From Baffinella frigidus (Eukaryota > Cryptophyceae > Cryptomonadales > Baffinellaceae), in assembly GCA_026770585.1 (NCBI GenBank), contig MU646484.1, positions 348,238-362,449 of the forward strand: 14,212 nt of DNA, in the 5' to 3' direction. The notes below the pieces were generated by a model. It saw only the letters and a list, made by a program, of their open reading frames with translations, was not told the origin of the DNA and ran no database searches. Of this stretch, positions 1-9,552 are shown piece after piece. The position numbers and the translations under genes were made by a program. Positions within the stretch are counted from its first letter, which is position 1. The number at the start of each line of letters is the position of its first letter.

Positions 1-455
1 GTTACCTGCCACACATAATTTATCCCCCTGAATGGCGCGGCTCACACATAATTCACCCCCTCGAATGGCGCGGCTCACACACAATTATCCCTTCTGAATT
101 TCGCGGTGCCTCAGTGCTGCACAGGTTATCGGCTCACCCCTCAGTCTGATATTCAGTTGAGGGCTATTTCGGATCTATAATTTTGTGAGGGGGGGCTGTG
201 TTTTGGTTTAAAGTTGGCGGATGTGTGCCGCACACCCAGAACCATCCACTCGAGAATAGCCCCCCCCCCGCGCCACTTGCAAGTCAAGGCGCGGCTCACA
301 CATAATCCACCACCCTGAATGGCGCGGCTCGCACACAATTCACCCCTCCAATGGCGCGGTTCACACATAATGCATCCCTCTGAATTCCGCGGTTCACACA
401 TAATCCACCCCTCTGAATGGCGCGGTTCACACATAATCCATCTCCTTGAATATTC
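1..455. repeat. 33-bp period repeat, two blocks (1-112, 288-455)
   Basis: Units of about 33 bases read roughly CGCGGCTCACACATAATCC followed by ACCCCTCTGAATGG. About three copies lie in 1-112 and five in 288-455, and a decayed pair recurs at 826-885. The last unit runs into the acceptor of exon 1. Because 33 is a multiple of three, the - strand stays open and gives a repetitive IMCEPRH-type translation, which looks like an artefact. The bases between the blocks (113-287) show nothing recognisable. Confidence 0.8.
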
Positions 456-470
456 GGCGTTTTGCGGCAG

Positions 471-520
471 GTGGGGAAGCTGACGGCGAAACGCGTGCCC
501 TCGGGACGTGCCCACTCCAG
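471..520 (+). pseudogene. Ghost copy 1 of exon 1
   Basis: After GCGGCAG, the bases read GTGGGGAAGCTGACGGCG and continue AAACGCGTG, CCCTCGGGA. This matches the first half of exon 1 with a 6-base in-frame deletion (GCCGGA), then diverges. The acceptor AG is kept; the 3' half and the donor are lost. Confidence 0.8.
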
Positions 521-540
521 GCCCTTGGGTGGGGCATTCC

Positions 541-747
541 AAGCTCGTTCTTGGAGCCGTTTGCTCGTTCTTGGAGCCGTTTTTGTGCTAAAAAACGACT
601 TTTGAGAAAGTTTCCCCTTCAAAAATGACTTTTGAATACCCCCCCCTCCAGCCCTGCGTGCTCAAGGATCGTAAAAACATCTTTTGTAAAGGGTTGACCG
701 AAGTCGCATCCAGATACGTTTGAACGAAGTCGCATCCAAATACGTCC
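541..747. repeat. Three short tandem duplications
   Basis: A 22-bp unit GCTCGTTCTTGGAGCCGTTT is present twice at 541-583. A loose pair around AAACGACTTTTGA / AAATGACTTTTGA lies at about 590-636. A 26-bp unit with GAAGTCGCATCCARATACGT is present twice at about 701-747. No coding content is seen between the two ghosts of exon 1. Confidence 0.65.
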
Positions 748-779
748 ACCGCCAACCTTGGCTTTCTACACGGGAGCAG

Positions 780-806
780 GTGGGCATAATGACGGCAAAA
801 CGCTGA
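780..806 (+). pseudogene. Ghost copy 2 of exon 1
   Basis: After GGAGCAG, the bases GTGGGCATAATGACGGCAAA then ACGCTGA match the first eight codons of exon 1 and end in a stop codon. The 33-bp repeat family follows directly. Confidence 0.7.
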
Positions 807-885
807 GCCCCCTGAATCCCCCAGAATGGCACGGCTCACACACAATCCCCACAATTCACCACCCTGAATTGCGCGGCGGGTGCAG

Positions 886-969
886 GTGGGGAACGTGATG
901 GCGAAACGCGTGGCCGGACCCTCGGGACTGCTCGAGGTCCTCCTGAAAGTCAACGCCGTCCAACCGCAG
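886..969 (+). CDS. Exon 1 (28 codons), N-terminal to the calpain core
   Basis: It starts after GGTGCAG, reads GTG GGG AAC GTG ATG GCG AAA CGC, and ends CAA CCG CAG before the donor GTTATGAG. Phase 0 on both sides. Residues 1-28 (start VGNVMAKRVAGPSGLLEVLL) look like an amphipathic helix with a Leu-rich run. I do not recognise a family for it. It belongs to the gene because its phase fits exon 2 and it is the only intact member of a series of three copies. This is not the translation start; the acceptor implies earlier exons outside the window. Confidence 0.75.
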
Positions 970-2782
970 GTTATGAGCCCCCCCCCCTGTACCAGTCACG
1001 GGCGTGCCAACCTTGGGGTTATGAGGCTCCCATCCGCGAACGAGAGTTGACTGATTTGTGAGAGGGTTGACTGATCCGAGGGTTTGCGATGCCGCATGAC
1101 CTACGTGTATGCACTCACGAAACATAACCGCCGAAAACCTGCCTGGCCCATCCACCAACGGGATTGATCCGCCATGACGATGCCGCATAACCTACCCAAT
1201 CAACCCCCACACGAAATACCCTAACCCCTGACCAGCGTGGTGACAGATGGCTCCGGCGGCGCCCTGTTTAGCAAAACCTAAACAGTACCGCCGAAAACCT
1301 GCCTGGCTTGTTGACACCGCCCCGTTTAAGCAAAACATACACCTGCTCAATCAACCCCTCAAACGCTATACTGAGAAGAGACTTTTATTGAACTTATGAC
1401 GTCGAACCATCAACTTAAGGCGTCCAGAGAGGGCTCGAACTAATTACGTCAACTTGAGGCGTCCAGAGAGGGCTCGAACTAAGTACTTCTGCCTAAAGGA
1501 CCAACGCTGTAAACCTCTGACGCTGTTTTCAGGCGGCGGCGGCGGCGGCGCCACTGTCAACAGCGCTCGCGGACGGCTCCTCTGTACAACAAAACCCTGA
1601 AAGCAGTCAACCTATGCGGGACCCTGGTTCGCACCCAGCGAGGACCGGCTGGTAGTGTCTCACTGACCGGAACTCTGACTGCCGTTGGTGACAGGCGGCG
1701 GCGGCGCTTGCAGCGGCGCTCGCGGACGGCTCTGTGGCCCGCCTGCCCGGTTCCGTCAACCATAGGAGGAAACTTCAAAGGAAACTCCAACCCCAAGACG
1801 CTCCACCCCAACCCCGAACCGGCTTGGTGGCAGGGCGGTGGCGCCGTGAACGCCCGCGTGACCGGTCACGCGGACGCCGAAGCAACGTCGCTCGGGGACA
1901 GCTCCTCTGTACAAAACAACCCTGAAGCCAGTCAACCTGCGGGGGACTCTTGTTCGCACCCAGCGAGGACAGCCAAGTAGTACCTGACTGTCCTGAACTC
2001 GGACCGGCTTGGTGACAGGCGGCGGCGGCGGCGCTTGCAACGTCGCTCGGGGACGGCTCCTCTGTACAACAAACCCCTGAAGCCAGTCAACCTGCGGGGG
2101 GCTCTTGTTCGCACCTTTAGAGAGCGAGGACAGCCAGGTAGTACCTGACTGTCCTGAACTCTGACTGCCGTTGGTGGCAGGCGGCGGCGGCGGCGCTTGC
2201 AATGGCGCTTGCCGACGGCTCTGTGGCCCGCCTCGCCAGGTGCTTGTTCCAGCTCTGCCTCAGTCCATTTGGGCCCGTATCAACCTTGTTTCGCGTGCGG
2301 TGGTTGACGTGTTGCAGATTCGACACGCGAGCGCTTCCGGGGCGCAATGCGTCTTGCGTGTAGAAATAAGTGACGTTTTGACGAATTATCTACGCAATCG
2401 GTCATACGGCTATTCCACCATGACACTGTATGAAGTAGTTTTTAGAGCGTTTATGAAGTAGTTTTTAGAGCGTTTTGCTTCCACTTAGGTATGCCAGTTC
2501 GGCAACTTGCAACATTACACGACCGTTAACATCGTTACAGGACCGCTGCAACAGCCTCCTAAAACCGTTACACGCACAGGAAGGCCGTAACGGCGGACTG
2601 CAACGCGGCGCGCGAGAAGTTGGAGCCATTATCCAACTTCGAAGATTCGGAGTTCTCCGCAGACGCGCGGAGCGTGTAAACCCCTAAACCCTAAACCCTA
2701 AACCCTGAACCCTACACCCTAAATCCTAAACCCTAAACCCTCAACGCCTCAAGCCTAATGCCCCAACCCCCAACCCCCAACC

Positions 2783-2814
<32 letters not shown>

Positions 2815-5800
2815 ACCCTAAACCCCAACCCCTAAACCCCAAACCCTATACCCCAAACCAGGTGGGGCGAGGGGTGGGAGAAGGTGGACGCGGGGCAACG
2901 CGCGAAGGTGGAATTCTTGCGGCCAGCGCAGCTCTTACAAGCGGTACAAGAGCGGCAGCAGCTCCTCGAGAAAGTCGCCGCCGGTTTCGCAGGTTGCGAG
3001 CCCCACTTCCCAGTACAGGTGATGAGTACCACTTTCTGGAGGTTATGAGTCCTCCCGTCGGGTGGAAATGAGCGCCAGGCGAGATTTTCTCGCGAGATGA
3101 GGCGATAACCTGCGAGAGAAGAGGACAGTAACCTGTTTCGTATCAGGGGGAGATTTTGCGGGCTGATGTTTCTGGCGTTTAGATCCTAATCTCACAAGGC
3201 CCAAACATAGGGGTATACATGGTGGCCATGTTGGGTTCGATCCATAACACACTTTCGTCTCTCAGATGCATCGGACCCTAAACCCTAAACCCCTGGCCAT
3301 GTTGGTTCTGATCCGTACTAAACGAACGTTTCTCTCTCAGATGCGTCGGACGCGCCGCCGCGGGAGCCAAGTGCGGGAACCCCCCCCCCTTCTAAACGCA
3401 CCTTTTCTTTTAATGTCTGTTTCTCATTCAGATGCATCGGACGCACCGCCGCGGGAGCCGAGAGCGCCCGTACGGAAGGGCCGCGGCAGGCCTGCTGGTA
3501 CACGCCCCTTCCCCTGCACAGCGTCCCCCCCCCCCCCCACACACACAACCGAGTTGGGGTTTAGAGATTACGGATTGTAGTTAGGGTGTAGGGGTCATAG
3601 GTTATTGTACCGCAAGGGGGGGTGTCATCGGACGCAGTACCGAGGGAGCCGAGAGCGCCGGTGCGGAGGGGCCGCGGCCGGCTTTCTGGTACACGCCGCT
3701 CTCCACGTAACCGGCGCTGTAGAGATTACACTTCGGGTTTAGCGATAAGGGATTGTAGTGAGGATGTAGGGTTCCAACATTCCGTTGTACCCTACCGTAT
3801 TGCCTACCGTACGCAGTGCCGAGGGACCCGAGGGCGCCGGTGCGGAAGAACCGCGGCAAGCCTGCTGGTACGCGCCGCCCCCCCCTCCACAAACAGCTCT
3901 TTCTAGCTCTGCTCTGACTGAGTAAAATCGGGCTCGCCATCAAAGCATTATAGTTGCCCTTTTGTGCTGGAGAGGCCGCGGCAGGAATGCTGGTACCCGC
4001 CTTGTTGTGAAAATTCTAGTGAGTGTGGCCTATATATATTCAATGGGCAGTTTATTGGGACGTGACGATAGTAACTTTTTGTACCGGGTGGTTGGTTACA
4101 GGGCGGTACTAATTCCGGACGTGACAGTACAAATTGCGCCTACCCTTCCGTAACCGGCGCTGCCCCCGGAACAAACTGGGCCGCGGCAGGCCTGCTGTTA
4201 AGGGTCCATCCCCCAATTTCAGAATTTCGGCGTCAACCTAATCCCGGCATTCCGTTTCACTCTGATGTATTCCATACCGTAGTGGCACTTTACGGAATTC
4301 CGTCATTAGGGTGATGCCGGAATTAGGTAGCGGCAGGCCTTCTCGTACACGCCCCCTCCATAAACGTCGCTCCCTTAAAATGACATTTTAAAAATTGTGG
4401 GAAACGATCACGTTTCCTCCTACTTTTTCCCGGGGAAACGTGATCAATTGCTGACTTTTGGCGTGTTTCCTGGGCAAGAATCCAATAATTGACTTATGAA
4501 TCTGTTTCCACAAATTGCGCCCACCCTTCCGTACACGCTGCTGCCTCCTCCATAAACGTCGCTCCCCTCGGAACAAACGGTGCTGTAAGGATTATAGTGA
4601 GGGTTTAGCGATCATGGATTGCAGTTAGGATGTAGGGTTCAGAGATGATAGTACCGCAGGCACTCGGAGAAAGGCGCCATAAACGGCGCTTTTCTGCACC
4701 CAGGGTAAATAACCTGCTACACCACCCGCCATAAACGAAAAGCTTTCCTGTACCACAGGTAGGGGAGGCGCGGGGCAGTCTCTCCGGGAAGGGCTCAACT
4801 TAAGAATAACCATGTCAACTTAGGAATAGCCAGTGCGTGCGGCGTTCCCTGTGCCCCAGTCGAGTTCGCAGGCTATTCTTAAGTTGACATCCTGGGTATG
4901 TGGTGCAGTTACATCGGGGCTGTCGCTCGGGGAAGGGCGAGCGGCATTCGCGCTGCCTCAGTCGAGTCTGCAGGCTATTCTTAAGTTGACATCTTGGGTT
5001 CGAGGTACAGATCCGTCAACTTTGGGGTGAAAAACAGCCTGGTCTCACCAAATTTGCGATTTGGTGCAGTTACGTCGGGGTTATCCCTCGGAGAAGGAAG
5101 AGCGGCATTCGCGCTCGTCAAGGACGATCCTTCCGAGCCTGTCGAGGGCCCGATGGGCTGCAGGTTATGAGTCCTCCATCCACGAACGAGCGGTTATGAG
5201 CCTCACACCTACGAACGAGCGCGGTGGGGAAGCAGATTGGTTTTCCTTTGTTGGGAGTGATTATGTGCGGTTTAGTCAGCTCGCTCTGGATTGGTCAACC
5301 GTAGCACGTGCACCGGAATCTCTCCCACCCTGGGCAAATTCCCTGCCTCTCCCCGAGTCTTGTCATAACCTGTACGTCCTCATAAGGCTGGACGACCTTA
5401 TCTCAGAAAAGGGATTTTTAAATTCATTTTCTTAAGTCAACCCCCCTTCAAATTTGTCAACTTATGCGCAGAGAAAAGAATAAGTTGACGAATTTGTAAA
5501 GGAATTGACTTAAGAAAACGAATTTAAAAATCCCTTTTGTGAGATAAGACCTAATTCCGGCGTCAACCTAGTTCCGGCATTCCCTACCATCCTACCGTAT
5601 TGTAGACGGTAGCACCCTACGGAATGCCGTAATCAAGTTAACGCGGGAATTAGGTCGTTCACCCTAAACCTCACGACCTCATAACCTGTGCACGTGTCAG
5701 GTCGGTGTCCACGGCGTTGTGGCTACTGTCGCGTCCTCGAACCTGATGGCAAATGTTGTCATCCAGGTCTCATTCGAGGCATTTGCGTGTGAGCCGGGCC

Positions 5801-8800
5801 AACAACTTTTGAGGCATGTTTCAAGAGACGCGTCTCATAACCTGTGCACATTGCAGGTCGGTGGCCACGGCCTTATGGCTGCTGTCGCGTCCCCGGGCTG
5901 CCTGAACCCTGAACCCTAAATCCTAAACCCTACACCCTAAACCAAACGCCTCAACTCTGAACCCTAACCTGTAGCCCTCGACCCAAAACCCTACGTCTCA
6001 CACTCTGGACCCTGGACCCTGCGTTGAGGGTGAGAGTTGAGAGTGAGAGTTGAGAGTGAGAGTTGAGAGTGAGAGTTGAGAGTGAGAGTTGAGAGTGAGA
6101 GTTGAGAGTGAGAGTTGGGAGTGAGACCTGCACCTGAAGCCTTCATCCCCAGCACCCCTCCCCCATAGGTCGGTGGCGACGGCCTTGTGGCTGCTGTCGC
6201 GTCCTCGGGCTGCTGCGGTCCAGATTCGAAATGTCTTTGTCGGCCCGCCCTTCTCCGAACGCCTCCGGTACTATCCCGCTCTGTCTGACAAAACTTGGGC
6301 CTGCGCTTAAGGTGTTTATTTGTAATTTGTACTAGCACTAGAAAACTTCTCTAAATGTATTTTATGGCGAATCCGGTTTTACTTAGGTAGAGGTAGACTA
6401 TCATATCTAAACCTTACCCACTCACTTCAATCCCTAACTACAATCACCAAACCCCACACCTCTACCCACAAACCCCGAACCCCAACCCCCAAACCCTAAA
6501 CACCTCCGGGTGCCTGCGGTAATCCTACACCCCAAACCATAAACCCTCAACCGCATAACCTGTCCTGCACGCATACACCTTAACCCTAACCCCTAAACGC
6601 TGGACCTGATTTAATCCCGCCAGGTATTTGATTTAAATGCTTTGGAGTTCCCCGAATCAACGAAATTTACTACACAATTGGCCAAATCAGTCGTGTCCAG
6701 CCCTGGACATGACCAATTGTGTGGTAAATTTCATGTATTCGGGGAACTCCGAACCATTTAAAACAAATACCTGGCGGGATGAGATTGCAGGTTCGGAGCG
6801 CACGCGGTGCGGCTGTTCATCCGGGGGAAGTGGCGTGTCCTCTCTTTCGATGACCGGGTTCCGCCCCTCCTGCAAACCCGAACCCTCTGAAACCCTGAAC
6901 CCGAAACCCTAGACCCCAACCCCTACACCATAAACCCTCATCTCTAGACTCTAGACCCTAAACCCTAAAACACCTAAGCCCAAACCTCTGAATCCCGACC
7001 CCGAGATCGAACCCCTGAACGCTGAACCAGAACCCTGCCCCCTAATCTCTCGACCCCCGCCACCTCATACCAAACCGGGTGTGTCCAACACGTCACACGG
7101 CACCCCACCTGAAAAAAAATCCAGCTACAAACTGACATATACCCTGGTACAAACTCGTATATTACCTGGCAAAACTCATATATACCGAAAAAACAGGTGC
7201 CGTGCGATGCGTGGCTCAGGAAGCCGCAGCTCTGGGTCCCGCTTCTCGAAAAGGCTATCTTAGCCTGTACATACCTTTACCATAGCACACAACCCACCCC
7301 TAAGATACCAAAAGGCGTTTTGAATTAAATATTTCCATATGTAAGAAGGCGGTTTAAATTGAACGGCCTTTGCAAAAAGGCGATTTAATTTAAATATTTC
7401 CATGTATGAAATTAGGTGCCGTGCGACGCGCGGCTCAGGAAGCCGCTGTTCTCGACCGCAGAAGACCTTTGCAGCTCTGGGTTCCGCTTCTCGAAAATGC
7501 TGATATATAACACGGTTTCTTGTTATCTTAAGGGTGGAGTTTGATATCTTAGCCTCAACATTGTTTTACCATATAATACATGACCCACCCCTAAGATAAC
7601 AAAAAGATAATTTTAAATAAAATATTTCCCGACCCGATAATTTAAATCAAATCAAATCAGGTGCCGTGCGACGCGCGGCTGCGGAAGCCGCTGTTCTCGA
7701 CCGCAGAAGACCCTTCGCAGCTCTGGGTTCCGCTTCTCGAAAAGGCCCTCGCGAAAGCCACCGGCAGGTTACGAGCCCCCCCCCACCACGGTCAAAATAA
7801 ATAAAATAAAATAAAATAAAATATTTCTGATACCTACAAAATCGCGAAATCCTGGTTGTTATAGAGTGGAATCTGGACGAGCGCCATTGCGCGAGCCTCC
7901 ATTCTCTTCGATTGACTGATCCGGCACGAACCCTTTCACACAGAAGTGGTGTAAAATACAACAGAGTGTTGCACAGCACTTCCGACCCCCGCTCGAGTTG
8001 ACTAAACCGTTTCCGCTGGTGCGCAGTTACGACGCGCTCCGAGCCTCCCTCTTCCCCCTTTGACTGATCACTATGTGACCTTGGTGGCGCGCTCTCAGGA
8101 GGTTGACTGAAACGTTGGCGCTCGTGCGCAGCTGCAGTTGACTGAATCGTTCCCAGTTGACTGAATCGTTGGTGCGCAGTTACGACGCGCTCCGGCGCGC
8201 CTCCCCGCTCCTCCTCCTCGAAATGCTCACCGGCTCTACCCCCGAAGCCCTCCGCTGGGACCCGGTAACCCATACGCCCCAATCCCCAAAGCCCCACGCC
8301 TCAAGCCTCAAGCCTCAAGCCTAAGGCCTAAAACCTCAAGCCTCAAGCTTAAAACCTAAACCCCACACCCTAAAGCCCAAACCCCAAACTCTAAAACCCT
8401 ACACCCAATACCCTCAACCAGGGCCGCGTACAAGACCCAGAAGGGTGGTGGGCGCCTGCAGATGGTGGGGTGGGGGGTGCGGGGCGGGAGGGTCAGAGGT
8501 AAACTCTAAACCCTGAACCCTAAATCCTTAACCCCACACCCTAAACCCTAACCTCTCAAACCTCAACCCTGAACCCTCAACCCTCAACTTTGAACCATAA
8601 TCCCTAAACCCCAAACACCCAACACAAAACACTAAACCAGGGGGCCGGAAGGGGAGGCGGGAGGAGGAGGCGGGGAGCCGGAGCGGGGGGCTCGTAACCT
8701 TCATGAAGCAAAAGATGAGGCTCATAACCTGGATAACCTGGAGGAGCTTCGGGAGACGGTAAACCCTCAACCCTCAACCCTCAACCCTATACCCTCAACC

Positions 8801-9487
8801 CTCAACCCTCAACCCTCACCCCCCAACCCTCAACCAGGTTCTGGCATTTGGGCGGGGTGAGTGTTCGAAGGAGGAGTATTTGGTGAAACCCTACACCTCT
8901 TAACCCTACACCCTAACCCCCAACCCCCCCACCCAACATCCTAAACCCCACACCTCAAACCCTACACTCTAAACCCTACACCCTACACCCTAATCCCTAA
9001 ATCCTAAACCCTCAAACAGGTAAAGAGGACGCGGGTTATCTTGGAGGAGAGCGAAAGGGAGGCACGGCTGGAAAACCTCCACTTGGGCGCGATGCAGGTC
9101 TTATCCGGGGAAACCTATTTTTCTTTAGTTTGATGGCAAGGAAAATTACTACACAAATGCTTTAATATTACTAAGAAGAACGAATTGTGTAGTAATTTTC
9201 CTTGCCATCAAACTAAAGAAAAATAGGTTTCCCCGGATAAGGTCCTCCCACTGCAGCCTAGGGTTGAGCTGCCGAAACAGGGTCGTGCTATTTTTGTACC
9301 ACGGGTCGGCCACTTTGGGATTGAATTCACGAGATTCCACCGCTTTGCATCAAAAGTCGAAGAGCCGAACCGTTCGGCTATTCGACTTTTGGTAGGAGCC
9401 GTGCCTCCCGCTCACTCTCCTCCAGCAGAACCGGGTTCTGCTCTGTGTCTCTGTGTATGTGTGTCTGTCTGTTTGTCTGTCTATCTA

Positions 9488-9552
<65 letters not shown>

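Larger units (their letters stand above)
970..2180 (+). other. Intron 1 (1211 bases): diverged repeats plus four ghosts of exon 2
   Basis: It starts GTTATGAGCC and ends GTTGGTGGCAG. The first 560 bases hold duplicated pieces: CCGCCGAAAACCTGCCTGGC at about 1128 and 1288, GATGCCGCAT-ACCTAC at 1087 and 1177, and a 39-bp tandem pair CAACTTRAGGCGTCCAGAGA at 1411 and 1450. The rest is an array of exon 2 plus its flanks, with copy starts at 1533, 1695, 1834, 2019 and 2181. Confidence 0.75.
2993..3431 (+). other. Intron 4 (439 bases): two ghosts of exon 5 and a shared 3' module
   Basis: It starts GTTGCGAGCC and ends TTCTCATTCAG. It carries a second GGTTATGAGTCCTCC motif (3041-3055), a small hairpin GCGAGA-TTT-TCTCGC near 3079, and two copies of a module GGCCATGTTGG...CTCTCAG (3219-3265 and 3294-3340), each leading to a truncated copy of exon 5. 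Confidence 0.7.
4812..4992. repeat. GGCTATTCTTAAGTTGACAT repeat, one inverted and two direct copies
   Basis: The unit is inverted at 4812-4831 and direct at 4871-4890 and 4973-4992. The inverted and first direct copies can form a hairpin whose loop carries a piece of exon 6. The 102-base spacing of the two direct copies sets a duplication that includes the ghost at 4909-4973. Confidence 0.75.
3498..5069 (+). other. Intron 5 (1572 bases): ghosts of exons 5 and 6, foldbacks
   Basis: It starts GTACACGCCCC and ends TTGGTGCAG. Reading left to right: five downstream ghosts of exon 5, a C-family foldback (4220-4328), a nested palindrome (4390-4517), and ghosts of exon 6 set among copies of GGCTATTCTTAAGTTGACAT. 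Recurrent spacers (TTAGCGAT, GGATTGTAGTTAGG, TGTAGGGTTC) at about 3561-3590, 3737-3775 and 4597-4642 suggest the blocks were copied together. Confidence 0.7.
5164..6168 (+). other. Intron 6 (1005 bases): two foldbacks, two ghosts of exon 7, 13-bp tandem repeat
   Basis: It starts GTTATGAGTCC and ends CTCCCCCATAG. The first 230 bases hold another GGTTATGAG and CGAACGAGCG repeats; then a B-family foldback, an abutting C-family foldback, two ghosts of exon 7, a short telomere-like patch (5904-5945) and a GAGAGTTGAGAGT tandem array. CTCATAACCTGTGCAC precedes the first ghost (about 5679) and, more closely, the second (about 5834). Confidence 0.75.
6858..7660 (+). other. Intron 8 (803 bases): telomere-like patch and two ghosts of exon 9
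   Basis: It starts GTTCCGCCCC and ends AAATCAAATCAG. 6885-7060 is degenerate telomere-like sequence. The rest is a triplication (periods about 219 and 245) of exon 9 and flanks: ACCCACCCCTAAGATA-CAAAA and AAATATTTCC recur after each ghost. Confidence 0.75.
7768..8179 (+). other. Intron 9 (412 bases): AAAAT microsatellite and two ghosts of exon 10
   Basis: It starts GTTACGAGCCCCCC and ends TTGGTGCGCAG. It holds an (AAAAT)n-like stretch at 7796-7825 and recurrent GTTGACTGA motifs (about 7912, 8000, 8059, 8102, 8137, 8157). Partial exon 10 copies lie at 7889-7920 and 8027-8060. The long - strand open stretch here (about 7647-8297) spans an exon, an intron and repeats, and is not a gene. Confidence 0.7.

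Noticed and set aside
1-455. CRISPR-like array of 33-bp repeats
   Set aside because: Units are tandem with no unique spacers, they diverge steadily, and the surrounding gene is eukaryotic.
153-622. Two overlapping - strand open frames with IMCEPRH-type repeats
   Set aside because: Openness follows from a 33-bp repeat period. The repeated peptide is just the translated DNA repeat.
5061-5435. + strand open frame of 124 codons
   Set aside because: It uses a different frame from exon 6 in the same bases and runs on through intron repeats to the B foldback. The exon 6 frame matches the calpain Cys region.
7647-8297. Longest open frame in the window, - strand, 216 codons
   Set aside because: It runs antisense through exons 9 and 10, an AAAAT microsatellite and intron repeats. 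The + strand reads conserved calpain blocks here, and the - strand translation is low in complexity with no recognisable family.
9245-9388. Extension of exon 14 beyond the A foldback (frame open after excising 9098-9241)
   Set aside because: The frame is open for about 50 codons, but it has no calpain resemblance, and exon 15 follows exon 14 naturally in the core. Kept as a possibility in the findings, not annotated.
9351-9391. Terminator or small RNA hairpin
   Set aside because: There is no T-run and no promoter context in eukaryotic intron sequence. It is better seen as a palindrome of unknown origin.
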